Assembly (NCBI GenBank): GCA_948474755.1
Contig: CAOLHI010001238.1
Location: 186,001-250,000, forward strand
Direction of reading: 5' to 3'
Length of the DNA stretch: 64,000 bases
From: Ctenosaura bakeri
Lineage: Eukaryota > Chordata > Lepidosauria > Squamata > Iguanidae
The notes beneath the pieces are model-generated. The model did no database searches, was not told where the DNA came from, and saw only the letters and a program-made list of their open reading frames with translations. This document shows positions 21,338 through 33,703 of this stretch, piece by piece. The first letter of the stretch is position 1. Each line of letters starts with the position of its first letter. The position numbers and the translations under genes were made by a program.

Positions 21338-21747
21338 GGCCATTTCTGCACAATGTTACTGTCCCATGATTGGGATGCGTTGTTGGCAGTTCACAAGTCA
21401 TGCTTTCACATCATTGCAGTCCTGCTGCTGAAACATCCACACCCATCGCAATTGCAGGATAGTTCATTAATGGGAAAAAAATCTGTTAATGGCCCATGAT
21501 CACGTGGCGCTTCTGTCACTAGTGGCCATGCAGAACAGGTGGAAGCACAATCTAGATGCTTCCTTCCCCAGTGCAGAATGGGAAAGAGGTCAACTGCACT
21601 GTGCAAGGAAGGCACATGTCATTCTCATCTGCAGGCAAGCCAGCCGGGTGCAGAGGGAAGTGTTGGGGACACACTCCCATCCCAGCAAAAGCACTGTCGG
21701 GATGACACTAGGACAACAATGGAAAAGGTTAAGGTGCAGAAATGGCC
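21338..21747 (-). mobile_element. MITE, GGCC-TIR family, subfamily B2
   Basis: The 410-bp element runs from GGCCATTTCTGCAC to GTGCAGAAATGGCC, a perfect 14-bp inverted repeat, with TCA on each side (21335-21337 and 21748-21750). It is orientated opposite to the 8800 copy. Two overlapping frames of about 100 codons are by-products. Confidence 0.82.
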
Positions 21748-22030
21748 TCAGTGTAGACTATACAAAAGAAACCAAAAGCACACCATCCAAACAGAAGGAA
21801 TGACACACAAAAATTCCAACCCAGTTCTGAAGCAACCAGCTAAAGACTGTACCGATCACTAAGGAGATTGAGAAAAATGGGATGCGCCCAGACTAAATAC
21901 TCTGAAATTTCACTCAGCATCATGTTGTCAGCATTTCTGCCAGCCTTTTGACAAGAAGTGGAAAGCATGCCCAAAGCAACATTGAAATATTGTGATCAAA
22001 TTGTATGAAGTAGCCAGCTTCTCCACACAT

Positions 22031-22210
22031 ATGTCCCAAATGCAGTGGCAGAGCTTGGAGTGTGTGCAGGTGGGGCAGGGCCACAGTGTGTGAGGGCATG
22101 GCCGCAGTGCATGGGGGCATGGCCAGGGCATGCAGGGGCATGACTATGAGCTAGGATGCCCCAAAAACATTGCCACCCAGTGCGAAGCGCCCTCCCTGCC
22201 CCCTGTGTGA
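22031..22210 (+). mobile_element. GC-rich interspersed repeat with GGGCATGGCC minisatellite core
   Basis: It starts CAGTGGCAGAGCTTGGAGTG, continues with variants of GGGGCATGGCCAGGGCATGC, and ends CCTCCCTGCCCCCTGTGTG. A second copy at 40278-40515 starts CAGTGGTGGCACTTGGAGTG. The CAGTGG start suggests a hAT-type terminus, but I cannot place the other end. Confidence 0.6.
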
Positions 22211-22267
22211 CTGCTCAAATGGGACTTTGGTTAATGATTTTCAGAAGCTTATGTGAAAAGAATAATA

Positions 22268-22493
22268 CAGTCAGCCCTCCATATACATGGATTCTGTATC
22301 CACAGATTCAACCAACCACAACTTGAAAACATTTCAGAAAAACCCCCCAAAAAGGAAACTTTGATTTTGTCATTTTATATAAGGGATGCTGTTTTACCAC
22401 ACCATTGTACATAATGGGGCTTGAGCATCCACAAATTTTGGCATCCACAAGGGGTCCTGGAACTAAACTCTAGCAGATATTGAGGGCCCACTG
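22268..22493. mobile_element. Tigger/pogo-type MITE, TSD TA
   Basis: The 226-bp element starts CAGTCAGCCCTCCATATAC and ends GATATTGAGGGCCCACTG, with TA on both sides (22266-22267, 22494-22495). The interior repeats ATCCACA words in both orientations. It closely resembles Tigger-derived Tc1/mariner elements that begin CAGTCAGCCCTCCGTATCC. No transposase is present. Confidence 0.85.
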
Positions 22494-22495
22494 TA

Positions 22496-23934
22496 TTTTC
22501 GCAGACACAGACATACACATAACACATACGCAAATACCCAGGCATTTTCATAGAAATGGGGCTGCATATAACACAGTAAACAACCAGGAAAGGAAACTTC
22601 TTTAATCAGAAGTAGTTTTAACATTATAATTGTACATGTCATATGAACACATACTTGTATGACTTGATTTATATAGCTAGATTTGCTTCTAGATATCTTT
22701 TTTTTTACATGATTTTTCTCCCCTGTGCTATATGGTTAAGTTCTCCTGCACATCTTCCCATCACAATGGCTAGCAAGCGACCTGCTTCAGAAAATTACCC
22801 ATTAAAATTTTATCCATTTTGAGACAGCATGAGGAAATGCCATCAGAAAATTAGATTTTTTCTTTGACATCAGGCGCCCACTCAGCAATCCAATCCCATG
22901 TGTTTCTACTGATACATTAGGATTTGATATAATTTTGGGCAGAAACATTTTAAAATGAAACAATTGAATTTTCTAGATGGTCTCGGGGACCACTTAGCTT
23001 AAGAGAATACACTTCAAAATCAAAAGCCTTTCAATCATTTGAAATATTATTTAGATGGTATTTGCTTTATTGTGCAGTAGCAGTTTGAATTTGTATTGAA
23101 TGTTTGACTGGTTCATGTACACACAGATGATGTATGAAATTATTATTTCATATTTTTCTGCTGTTTGCATTGCAGGTGACATGTAGCTGACAGGAATCTG
23201 GAGATATGGGCTACACGATGAACGTTCTTGATGCCAGAGCATCCTATTTTATTAAAAGGTTTAAGGTTCGTTGGGATTTGTTTAACGTGTATAACATGCA
23301 ATAGAAAAATAGGAATGCTTTAGAAAAGGAACATGTGGGGAAAGGTAGACAGTGGAACCAATCCACCAAGCATAACTATTTTTTGGTTTATGATTTCCCC
23401 CCAAGTAGCTTCACACATATATGTTGAGTCTTCTCACTTTAGTTTATACATGCATGTTCATTCCTTAATGGCTGAATGATTTTCACGTGTAGATTCAACT
23501 GAATTTCCCTGTTTTTCACTCACACCTTCCCCCATAATCTGAGCCACAGAAGTCCCACCATATCATCTCCTTCAACCATTACATCTTCTGATTCCTTGAC
23601 TCTTCTGGCTTCTTTCTTTTAAACAAACTGGTTGGCTTGGCAATGAAGGCACCAGTAATAATGGCTTTGATAAGAGGAAAGAATGGAGACCTTTCCCTCC
23701 TCTTTTTACTGATGCTGCTGCTGGACTTGCATAGGTCTTTGTGATCCTGTTTAGACACAACACACTAGGGTCAGATACTAGAAAGAAAGGTGGAGGAGAG
23801 AAATATTTCTGGCCTTCTCTCTCACCACAGCTAGTGTACTGCTAATTGTGCCTCTGCTGGCCTGGCCATTTTAAGGGAAGGCAGAAGAGCTTGAAGCAGG
23901 GGTGGACAAATCAGTCTATTTCTGTTCATTGCTT
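22496..23934. other. Gene-free AT-rich stretch
   Basis: No gene or clear transposon was seen. Confidence 0.4.
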
Positions 23935-24025
23935 AGAAAAGTGACTTTGTTAGATTACAGATTACAGAATCTCAGAAATTGGCTACCTGAAGGATTCTGG
24001 GAATTATGATAAAAAAGGAAGGCTT
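23935..24025. mobile_element. Decayed palindromic MITE fragment, family C
   Basis: AAAGTGACTTTGTTAGATTA at the left and GGATTCTGGGAATTATGAT with AAAAAAGGAAGGCTTTCC at the right match the AAAGTTACTTTTT / AGTTGTAGTCCAAAAAGTAA arrangement of the copy at 27870. Confidence 0.5.
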
Positions 24026-24460
24026 TCCATACTCTATTTCTCTTCCATGTTACTCCCATATATCTTTGTGCATATACCGTTCCATTTCTACAAGATCTGT
24101 GATTTAAAAAAAAAACATACAAGAAAATACACATTTAAATACATACATATTTTGGGCATAAAATTATCTTCCCCAAATATTCATTTCTTAACATACTTCT
24201 GTCAAAATAAATGTTTCTAAATGCATATGTGTGTGTACACATATTTCCTTTCAAAGCATGCATTTTAAAACATAGCTTGGCTCTTGCTTTTGGAACTTTC
24301 TGGAAGTCTGAAATCAGATAGACAACTATGTTCTGATACATACTTCAGAAAGTCCTCATCTGGTCTGTTCATTTCAGAATTCACAGACACCAAAGACTTC
24401 TAAAATCCTTAGGTTGGGGGATCAGGATATGTGTATGTGTATGTCTTTAATGAACAGCCA

Positions 24461-24530
24461 AAGAAAAAAGAAAAAAGAAAAAAAAAGGAAAAGAAAAAGA
24501 AAAAGAAAGAAAAGAAAAAGGGAAAAGGCC
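24461..24530. repeat. Polypurine (AAAAG)n tract
   Basis: About 70 bases of A and G only, mostly AAAAAG/AAAG units. Confidence 0.9.
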
Positions 24531-24651
24531 TCATTTCCACAAGAAGACAGAGTGTTGCCTGAGCTTTGCATATATGCCTAATGTAGAGGTTTAAATGGAA
24601 ATTTAAACTACAATTGAAATACTAGTAGAAATACAGTACATCTCAACACTG

Positions 24652-24690
24652 AGGGAGCTAATGTCGTGTAGTAGTTGAGAATTAGACTAA
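24652..24690 (+). mobile_element. tRNA-derived SINE, 5' part split by a MITE
   Basis: GGAGCTAATGTCGTGTAGTAG, then TTGAGAATTAGACTAA, is the head of the SINE with its A-box region. It stops at TAA and resumes at 25145 after the MITE. Confidence 0.8.
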
Positions 24691-25144
24691 GGCCATTTCC
24701 ACACAGGGTAATAAAAATGGTGCAGTGTGTCCTCCACGAAGGACGTCTGCACCTTGGAGCAGACTGGGTCCAGACTACTTACTGTAGATATGCACCTCAG
24801 TCCGCTCTGGAACAACCCCAAGTGGACCTCCAGCATGCTTCGAAAGACCTGATTTTTCTGGTCTTTCAAAAGCCCGGAGCGTGCCACTGCGTTCCTGCTC
24901 TCCGGTGCAGATTCGCAGGCTCACACCAATGCAAGCCTGCAATCTGCAGAGGGCGGGCTTTAGGCTGGCGAGCTTCAGCAGTTGGTCGGGACCCATGACC
25001 AACTGGAAGCTGCCATTTTGGATGCCAGAGCAGTGCGGATCTACAACCACGCACTGCTGCGGAGCAGCCGGGACCGGAACGGGAAGCCAGAAGATCTGGT
25101 AAGTAGTGGCAAGGGGCGATTCCCTCGCCTGTGCAGAAATGGCC
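24691..25144 (+). mobile_element. MITE, subfamily B1, inserted in a SINE
   Basis: The 454-bp element runs from GGCCATTTCCACAC to GTGCAGAAATGGCC, with TAA on both sides (24688-24690 and 25145-25147). It aligns with the copies at 2668 and 15852, including CAGTGTGTCCTCC and CTTCAGCAGTTGGTCGGGAC. Splice-donor-like GTAAGT lies at 25099-25104. Overlapping open frames on both strands come from GC content and are not genes. Confidence 0.87.
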
Positions 25145-25340
25145 TAAGACTCTGGAAAACCAGGGTTCAAACCCAAGCTTAGCCATGAAAACCCACTAGG
25201 TGACTTTGAGCTAGCCGCACAGTCTCAGCATTAGAGAAAATAAGTGACAAACCCTCTTCAGATAAGCCTTGCCAAGAAATCCCTCTGATAGGGTCATCAT
25301 AAATCAGAGTCAACTTGAAGCCACCTGACAACACCAACAA
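25145..25340 (+). mobile_element. tRNA-derived SINE, 3' part
   Basis: TAAGACTCTGGAAAACCAGG, then GTTCAAACCC (B box), continues the SINE broken at 24690. The body words ACCCACTAGGTGACTTTGAG and the tail ACTTGAAGCCACCTGACAAC follow the usual order of this family. Confidence 0.8.
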
Positions 25341-27869
25341 GACTCTCATCATTGTGAGGAAGACTGTGATGATGTAATGTATATATTTCTGCAGGCCCAG
25401 TCAGTGGTGGCCATAGATTGTTGTGGGCCCTTGTACAAAGTATATTTTGCCCCAACTTTTCCCATCCTTGGTAAAGTTAGTTTCAGTGATCTAGTTCTCA
25501 CAATCAACTCTTACTATGTTGGTTAGAAAGAAATCTGTGGCTTTTGGCAGTTTGGCAATCTTCTGCTTGGTCTCTGCATTCTTTTTGCTATTTGCAGCAT
25601 GACTAGTATGAACATTTCTTATTTTCTCAGCAGAGGTAAAGCTACAATAATTTGCTGGAAAAAATACTATGCCTTTACCAGATCCTACCAGAAATTTCTC
25701 TTAATCTCTCGAACTATCTTTTAGCTTTCTCTCTCAAACTACCTGGCATCTTGAAGTGATCTGAAGACCTCAAAAGCGTGCTCTCTTTTGTATTCTTTTG
25801 GTTTGCCAATTAACAATATACACTAATAGGAAATATGGAAGGAAAAAATGAATATTTCTTTACTACAGCCTGCCAGAAATTTCACAGCTTTTTCTCAGAC
25901 CAGGAATCATCTCATGAGCTTCCTCAAACACATAGGGCAACCTGGAAGGACACTTATTGACGGGTGAGTTGGAGAGAGACCTGACAAACATGATTGTTCT
26001 TACCCAGGCCAGTTAAAAACATGGGGAGGGAAGAGCAAAAACAGGGTTTCTTGCTCTGAGAAGCTTGTGGAAGAGGTTTTGAGAGCTCCCCTCAGTCTTG
26101 TAAAATCTGCAGTGAAAGGGCAAAGTAAGCATGTGTGTTTGCATGTGGCTTTTCCTTTCCAACTGGAATGTGACATTTTAAACTTTTGAAGCATTGTGGT
26201 TGGGGAATTAGCAGTGGTGTGTGTGTGTCTGTGTGGTATGATAATCTCCTCTTTGTTCTCCCTATGCAACTTTGGGAAAGAGGGAGGTGGGTATTTGTTT
26301 GTTATTTATTATTTGCTTATTGCCAGTCTGTGGCACTGGATAGTGTGAGAAGTGCTGCAGTAAGGCACATGACCAAGAGAGTTGGGTAGGAAGGAAGGAC
26401 CACTGTGTGCAAGGGGGTGCAGGTAGGATATGCTAAGATGCTGTGGTATATGAATTCTTGTATCACATTTCTCAAGTGCTATAAGCTAGTTTGGTTACAT
26501 TTTATTATTTCATTTTATTCTATTCTATTTTTGTTAAGCTGTTGAGTAGAATTCGCTATGGGCATCAGGACAACCATTCTACTGAAGGTTTCCTTGCTTA
26601 TTCCCTTGCTCCCCTCCGGTAACAGGTGTTTACATTAATTTCTGGTGGGAAAAAGCACTCAGAGATTATTTCAGTTCACAAGACACTTATTTCATCATAT
26701 CAGGAGATATCAAGTAGCCCTATGCTGTAAAATCATCAGGGTTTGAACAGTCAACATGAAAACATAAAAACTTGAAAGGAACCTTGTTACATCAGGCTAA
26801 AAAATCCCATCCCACCCACCATCCTGTTCTCAACTGTGGTCAGCCAGACACTTCTAGGAAGCGTACAAGCCAGACATGAAGGTAATAAATCTCATCTGTT
26901 TATGTTCCCAGAAAATATTAATCACGGATACATGTTGATGAATCTGAAAATAGCATTTAGTTATCATGGCCAAAAGAAAAACACTGATATACCTGTTTTC
27001 CATATAGAAAAATCAATTGTTGGATGGTGAGTTAACATGTACATAAATGCCATTGATTTAGTGGGTCTACTCCATTTGGGAATAGCAGTAAGATTCAAGC
27101 CAAAATGTTCAGGATACTACATCACAGATGGGAAACATTCAACCCATAGACTGTGAGTTGCTTCTGAAACATTTTCAGCTCTCCTTGAAAAACTTCTTAG
27201 AATGTGAGAACTTTTTTTTAAAGAAAAGCTTCTGGTCTTGTTGTTTGAAAATGTGGTGGTTGAAACTTGAAGGATGTGAAACAAGAAAGTAACTGTTGCA
27301 CACACTCACACTCATTCACACAAATACAGAGCCCACATTCATTGTTTCCCATTCTCCTGAAGCTGCAATAATGAATGATTAAATTATATATTCCCTTCCC
27401 CTGAGTCAGTCTTTAAGGGTTAACTCAATGTTTGAAGAAAAGAAAAAAAATATTAGCAAGTTGTCTACCATTTCTAGATTGGTATCTGACAAAGGCATGA
27501 AGATTGTATGTAAGCAGTGTTAATTACATGAAATTTGCAAATTAAAAATGCTACATAAGTGTTTAGTAATAATAAGCATAAAATTATGTGCAGTCTTCCA
27601 GCATATGACATAGTTTCACAGTTGTTCTTAATGCTGAATAACTTATGCTTATTCCATATGAACTCAGTGAGAAAACTGTTCTAAGCACTGTTTTTAATTT
27701 CTAAGAATACCCATTTTCTTGTGATGTTTGCATATATACAATGTTTGCAGTTAGCATACATTAATTTTGAAATAAATGACCACTATTAAGCTATCTGTCA
27801 CTAGGATGGAATATTGAAAACTAGCGGTCAGAGTGCTGATATAAAAAACCATGGAGTGGTTTCTAAGTT
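25341..27869. other. Gene-free unique stretch
   Basis: No gene or clear element; short TG and TATTC-like runs only. Confidence 0.4.
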
Positions 27870-27995
27870 CTTAGCTTGGAAAACTTACTTTTTAGACTGC
27901 AGCTCCCAACATTTCTGAGCCACCACAGACAGTGGCCATGTTAACTAAAGGATATGGGGAGTTGTAGTCCAAAAAATTAACTTTTCTAAGCTCTG
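27870..27995. mobile_element. Palindromic MITE, family C
   Basis: The left end, AGCTTGGAAAACTTACTTTT with GACTGCAGCTCCCAAC, mirrors the right end, GAGTTGTAGTCCAAAAAATT with AACTTTTCTAAGCTCTG. The middle has GACAGTGGCCATG. This is a common lizard repeat type, about 125 bp, and encodes nothing. Decayed relatives are at 23935, 42676 and 45298. Confidence 0.7.
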
Positions 27996-28968
27996 ACTCA
28001 CTCTCTCCAGTTTGTACTACATCTAGTCCAATCTATGGAATGCAAAGGATACAATGTTGAATTTGGAACATTTCTAAATTTGGAAAAAAAAATCTGGTTT
28101 CAAATCTTCTGCAAGCAAAGCAGATGAGGGGGCTACTTCATTGGGAGAAGAACATGAGAAATTCTATGTATGCTTTCTGGATCTGATCTCTTGAACAACA
28201 GGAATATAAATAGTCTAGATAGGAATTTTCTGTGTTGTGGGCATCAACCTATCCTGTAAAGTCTAAGAAGGTACAGAACACAAGCTAGGAAGTAACCAGA
28301 CATAGAATGAGTTGCATAAGATCACAGATGGAATTCAATTTTGGGACAGTTCCTAGAATCCCACAGTCAACCCTCCATGGACTTCATTCCAGCAGCCCAG
28401 AAAAAACACAGGCTACCCAAGGTCTCAGTAGTTCCACAATTTACCTGACCTGGGGCCCTGGGGTTTGTTTCTCATTTTTTAAAAATTCAAACACCCACCA
28501 TTTTGATTTCCCACAGTGCCACAACTACACTGGGAACGCTGGAAGAAACACCAGCCACTGTGCAGCCAATGTGTGACACTGGCAGGAGGACATTATCCTT
28601 TGTTCAGTTCTGTATGTGATGTGACTTAGGGATCGTGCAAATCAGTATAAACAAGCCTAATTTCTCCCAATATAATTCTTTGGATTTTGCCAGGTTTTGC
28701 CACATATCACCTCCATCTAGTTGTTCTGTTCTCTTTAGGGGCTTTTTGTAGTGATTTCTCGGATCTGTACAAGGTGTTTTCCAATGGTTTCTAAAAATTA
28801 GGTCATTGTTTGCTGAAGTGATCCTGTGTTCGGAGGGGTAAATTTTATTCTCTCTGATTTTTAATTTTTTAAAAAAGACTTATAGTGCAAAAGTGCCATT
28901 TTACTGCTGTACTATAACTCTTAAAAAATAAAAAGAAAAAAAGAATGAAGGACACCTTTTTGTTTCTA
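27996..28968. other. Gene-free unique stretch
   Basis: No recognised gene or repeat. Confidence 0.4.
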
Positions 28969-28971
28969 TAT

Positions 28972-29395
28972 GGCCCTTTCCACGCTCCATCCCACCACAC
29001 CTCGCAATGGCCACGGGATTGTGACGGGATAACGACGATGGATTTGCATGATGTCATCACGATCCCATCATGATCCTGTGGCCACCCATCACGATCATGG
29101 AATAAAGCATTGATGGGTCAATGTACCACAAATGTGCAGTCCTCCAGCCTCTCTCCTGCACTTACCCACAGTGCAGAATGTCAGGAAGTGCAATGGCTGT
29201 GCTTCCTCCCCCTGCACAGCCTGGGAAAGCACCGGGCTGCGCTGTGGAAGAGAGGAGTGGAGCCATTACGCTTCTTGCTATCCGGGAGGCAACCTATGCA
29301 GAGGGGAGCACTTCTGTCACACTCTCCTCCTGGGAGAGGCTTTCCCCAGATCCCCACACGATGGATTTGACAAAAGGTAAGCTGAGGAAAGGGCG
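28972..29395 (-). mobile_element. MITE, GGCC-TIR family, subfamily B2
   Basis: The 424-bp element runs from GGCCCTTTCCACGC to GAGGAAAGGGCG, with TAT on each side (28969-28971, 29396-29398). It is antisense relative to the 8800 copy. The right end carries AAAAGGTAAGC, a donor-like site at 29377. Three overlapping open frames lie within it and have no protein meaning. Confidence 0.82.
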
Positions 29396-29506
29396 TATGT
29401 CTTCTAATTAAAAAAACCTACTCAGGGCTGAGAACAAAATGTTGCAGCTGGTGCTAAGATTTGCCAGAAAATAGTACAGGTCAACAGAATCATTGGAGGG
29501 ATGGAG

Positions 29507-29507
29507 G

Positions 29508-29559
<52 letters not shown>
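29507..29559. repeat. (GATA)n microsatellite, about 13 units
   Basis: Uninterrupted GATA units, preceded by GGAGGGATGGAGGGAT. GATA arrays are plentiful in squamates. Confidence 0.95.
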
Positions 29560-32284
29560 TTTTTTAAAAACCCAAGAACTACAGTAACACATGCCACAAC
29601 TTCCCAAAATGTTTGCCACATCTGAAGGAGCCCTTAGTTTACCTTGCAAAAAGGAAATAATAATGAATGACCTCTTGTTTGCAGGTAATTACTTCTAAGC
29701 TCTGTCCTTGTCACAGATACCATCTCTTCATTTGGGTATCATGAGAGGGACTGTGTGGCTGATACAGGCTGAGGCCAAACACAACATAGACTTTGTTTTT
29801 GTGAAATAATATCAGTTGGATAAAGGTGGAATAGAGAAAGAACTTGGGACAAACAGTTTGGTAACACAGTAATGTTAGTGCTGCACAGCATTATTGTCCA
29901 TACCAGCTACAGTTCTGAATGTCATATTTGATTGGACTTGATTAAATGCTATCTGTTTGTTTGCTTCAATGCTGATATCCGTACTATATTACTATCTTAA
30001 CAGCTGCAGTTATTGCATAAGTGTATTGTTAGTATATCAGTAAGCTCTTTAGAACTTAAGATGCAGCTCCACTTCCATAGTGCATCTGATGAACCTGCTT
30101 TAGACAAGTCATCAAACAGAGCCAATGGAACAGATTTAGCAGAAAAAATGATATTAGTCTAATTCAGAAGATGGAAGAAAAAGAACATGTATTAATCATA
30201 ATATTCTGGCCTGAAGGTCCTATGTATTCTCATTTCAGTGGTTCCTCCATGTGTCTATGTCTATACTCTACATACCTAAAATGAGAAAACTTTGTATATC
30301 CTCCCAGTTTTCTTTAGTGAAGTTCTGTATTATATATGAAAACTTGAAGAGGTGTGGACACTGAAATGCTTTTATGATGGAGTTTAGAGATCAGCAAACC
30401 TGGGAAGGCATCCAAGGCCAACGGAACTGAGAGGAATGGAAGTTAAGAAGGAAGTGGGTGCAGAGACAATCAAGGGTTTAGAGACGCAGTATGAACTACT
30501 ATTGATGTAAGCATTTGAGTAAGTCAGCACTCCACTCATCAACCTCAACTACTTCCCTTCCAAAACCAACAGCCTACATATCTTCATCCTGATTAGAAAA
30601 GCACTTTTGTGGGTCCAATTAAGGTAGTTTTCTTTGGCAGCATCATATATAGCCACCCAATGTTTCCATGTCAGAGAGCAATCAAATATTATTTCCCCAA
30701 AATACAGCGCTCAAAAGTCCAGGTCCATGATGACGATGTGATATAGCAACTGGTTTAAAAAGTAAATATCCAGCTACTAAATTTGAGGTTTAAAAGTACT
30801 AAACTATGCATTGAGTTGACCAGCCAAAGACTGCTTCCAAATTCAGAAATAATTTGTATTTTTAAGCCTAGACATGAGTTCTTTAACTTATTTGTAATGA
30901 AGAAACCATTGTAATTTATTGTCAACTGGGCTTAGTCTGAAAGAGGCCTACCTAAACAATCAATGTTGGCCTTGATTCCTATTATGCCTAAAGTAGTTTA
31001 TTTTCATCACAGACCCACTCTAAACTTGACATCTTGATGCATTTCTGATGATGTGATTAGGAAGATAACAAAGGCTGGATGCTATTCCTCTTACCAGCTC
31101 CTCTTGAGCTGTACAAGGTTAGGCCTAAGCATCTCATCATACCATTAACAGTGAGTAAAATGAGACCTACATATTTCTTAACCATCTCATACCTCACTAC
31201 TTGCCCTTTCTCTCTTCCAAACTTACATGTTAGTGATGGTTTCAAGAAAGACTGCTGCTACTGCTACTATCACTGCCTTGATCTAAAACTAGAACAATGA
31301 AGCAGAAGGATCACAAGAACAAGGCCTTTTGGAAACAGTAGGTTTTGAAAGCATGGTAGAAGCAATGCTACAAAATAGCCAGCACCTCTGGAAAAGTACA
31401 ATAACCAATGATCCTGCAACCCACAATGCTGCTGAAAAAGTAGCCTTTCTCACAATGGCCACTGCTATGCAAGTGTCAAAAAATGAACTAAACTAATTGT
31501 GATCTGAGTCTTCCAGACTTTGTAGAACTTTGGGCCTGGTAAATAATTGGCCCAGAAATTCTGAACTGGCAGCGTACTTACTACAAATTCTGACTCTAAA
31601 TGTTGCGTGCAGCAGTACATCTTACATTATTCAAGGCTTCTAGCACTATGGAGATCCTTAATGCCTTTTTAATGTAATAACCAAAATGTTAACTTAGTCA
31701 GGATCTGGCATTGCTCAAGAATTTCAATAAACAGTTTGAGTCATTACTCTGTTTACTTTCTGGTAGCTTGTAGAGGTTCATATGAAGCAAACAGCTTTGC
31801 TGGCAGACTTGATTTTGTATCAAGTGGCTGATATGTTCTAGGCCACTTGAACCAGATCTGAATTGTGATGCATCCCTTTCAGTTAGGATCCTTCCAGATG
31901 GCATGGTTTCTCTTAGGTGGCTGCAAAATGACTTTGCAATTGCCTCAAGAAAAAGAAAAAGAAAAAGAAAAGATTGTACTGTGGTAAAAAGCCTGATGGT
32001 TCAGCTGGGGAGTCAGATGGCCATTTGACATAATTACTCTTAAGATCTCATGGCTGATCTTAGGGCTGTGCAAGTAGCTTGGGATGAGACCAATTCCAGT
32101 TGTTGTCCTCTCTAGACCACTGTTTAAACTTATTCACATTTTGGCATACAAATGCTCTTCTGTAGATTAGGGGTCTTTTCAACTTCCCTGCAAGGCATCT
32201 CATGAAATTAATGGATTTTTGATAGTTAATCAACTAATTTACATGCATCAAGTATACGTTAGAGGATATATATGACAACAAGAA
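29560..32284. other. Gene-free unique stretch
   Basis: About 2.7 kb has no recognisable gene or transposon apart from an (AAAAAG)n run near 31950-31972. Confidence 0.4.
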
Positions 32285-32400
32285 TGCGGAACCTGTGGCC
32301 CTCCATATGTTGTTGAACTGCAAATTCTGTTAGTCTTAGCCAGCATAGCCAGTGGTGATGGACTCTGCAATCCAACAACATCTAGAGAGCAACTTTTTCC
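32285..32400. mobile_element. hAT-like palindromic MITE fragment
   Basis: CTGTGGCCCTCCATATGTTG on the left and AATCCAACAACATCTAGAGA on the right are inverted relative to each other around CCAGCATAGCCAGTGGTGAT. This is a widespread lizard repeat type, also seen at 61296 and 63695. Confidence 0.65.
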
Positions 32401-32479
32401 TATTCCTGCTTTATTCTCTGCTGAAAAAAGAAAATTGATCTCAGGAATTTTCCTTGTCAACTATAGAAGTTTAAAAGGA

Positions 32480-32723
32480 TCTTCCAGAATCAGACCCATT
32501 CTGGTCAGACCTCATCTGAAATTCTGTGTCCAGTTCTAGGCACCACAGTTCAAGAAAGATATTACAAACTAGAATGCATCCAGAAGAGGGCAACCAAGAT
32601 GAATCCAGGCTTATGAAGAAGAATTTAAGGAGTTGGGTACTTTTAGCTTGGAGAAGAGAAGACAGAGAGGTGATGTGATAGCTTTAAAAAAAATCTGAAG
32701 GGTTGCAATGTAGAAGATGGAGT
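32480..32723 (+). mobile_element. CR1 LINE 3' region, upstream part
   Basis: CTGTGTCCAGTTCTAGGCAC, GAATGCATCCAGAAGAGGGC and GAGTTGGGTACTTTTAGCTT are the conserved CR1 3' sequence in order. The copy is broken at 32723 by an LTR and resumes at 33704. It is well diverged and non-coding. Confidence 0.85.
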
Positions 32724-32918
32724 TGTTACCCTGTATTGTGGGGATCCCGGGAGGGGCGCCCAAATAACCAAGTAAAAACACAAGATGGGGAAATTAACTA
32801 GAGCACTCTCTTAAGCTAATGAGAGGCAGGGTAACTTAGCAGGGATCTTGTAACCCTATGGATACAGCGTCAGGTCAGAAGAGCAGTCAGACATTTTTAA
32901 AATAGTAAAAATAATAGC

Positions 32919-32924
32919 TTTATT
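32919..32924 (-). terminator. Polyadenylation signal of LTR copy 4
   Basis: AATAAA read on the minus strand, about 340 bases downstream of the TATA box. Confidence 0.55.
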
Positions 32925-33261
32925 AAAGGACAAACAACGGAAAAAGACACCACAAGCACACAGCTAACTAGAAATTAGAAATAAGAGTTTTCGGGGAAAA
33001 TGGGTAATACGACACCTTATCTCGAAGTCCTGGAGAAAAGCAGAGGATCGCAGGGAAGAAAGCTCAGCACGGTTCGCTGAGGGGGCAATTCGCTGGACAA
33101 ACTGACAGCAAGGTGGGATAGCAGTCCGGAGTGTTCCGGGAAGAGAGGCAGACTCAGTTATTGGGAACTGAGGGGACAGCTTCACTGGACAGAGTGGCAG
33201 CAAGGCTAGATGGAAGTCCAGGGCGATCGGAGCAGTCCGAGGAGGACTTGGAATCGGGGAC

Positions 33262-33269
33262 TTTTTATA
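33262..33269 (-). promoter_or_regulatory. TATA box of LTR copy 4
   Basis: TATAAAAA on the minus strand, in the context CACCCTATAAAAAG shared with LTR copies 1 and 2. Confidence 0.6.
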
Positions 33270-33703
33270 GGGTGGATTGTGCCTACAGGCCATGTGATGC
33301 TCGGTGAGAACAAAGGAAATTTGGAGCGGGACAAAAGCGTTGGAAAAGGTCAGGTTTTACATGATTAGCTTAGCGTTGGATGGCAATAGTGCAGCCAGTG
33401 TGCAAATGGCTCAGTATTGAGAGGGTGCTGGCTCAGGGCCGTGCGTCTTTGTGTAAAGTCGCGCTTAAGCAAGGTGTGTATGCAAGAAATGGTCCCTGAA
33501 GCAACAGAGTGGCATTAATCTGCCTGCCTAAGTGGGGATTGGAATGTCCAACCATTACCGGCCACGCCTGTTACGTGCTTGTCCGGTGGGCCTTGCAAAC
33601 ACGTGAAGCAGGATGGCAGAGAAAGGTCAAGTGAAGGCAAAATAAGTTTGATATCAAGACGATATCTAGTGCTATCACCGGGCATGTCAGAACCGTGGTG
33701 ACA

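Larger units (their letters stand above)
32724..33703 (-). mobile_element. Solo LTR, copy 4, inside a CR1, TSD GAGT
   Basis: The 980-bp minus-strand copy starts TGTTACCCTG in plus coordinates and ends GGTGACA. GAGT flanks both sides (32720-32723 and 33704-33707). The polyA signal is TTTATT on the plus strand at 32919-32924 and the TATA box is TTTTTATA at 33262-33269. It aligns with LTR copy 2 when reverse-complemented. The longest open frame (109 codons) is antisense chance. Confidence 0.92.

Noticed and set aside
29507..29559. CRISPR-like regular repeat
   Set aside because: It is a simple tetranucleotide array without spacers, in a vertebrate context.
32964..33293. 109-codon open frame in LTR copy 4
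   Set aside because: It covers LTR R/U3 sequence that is non-coding in all other copies.
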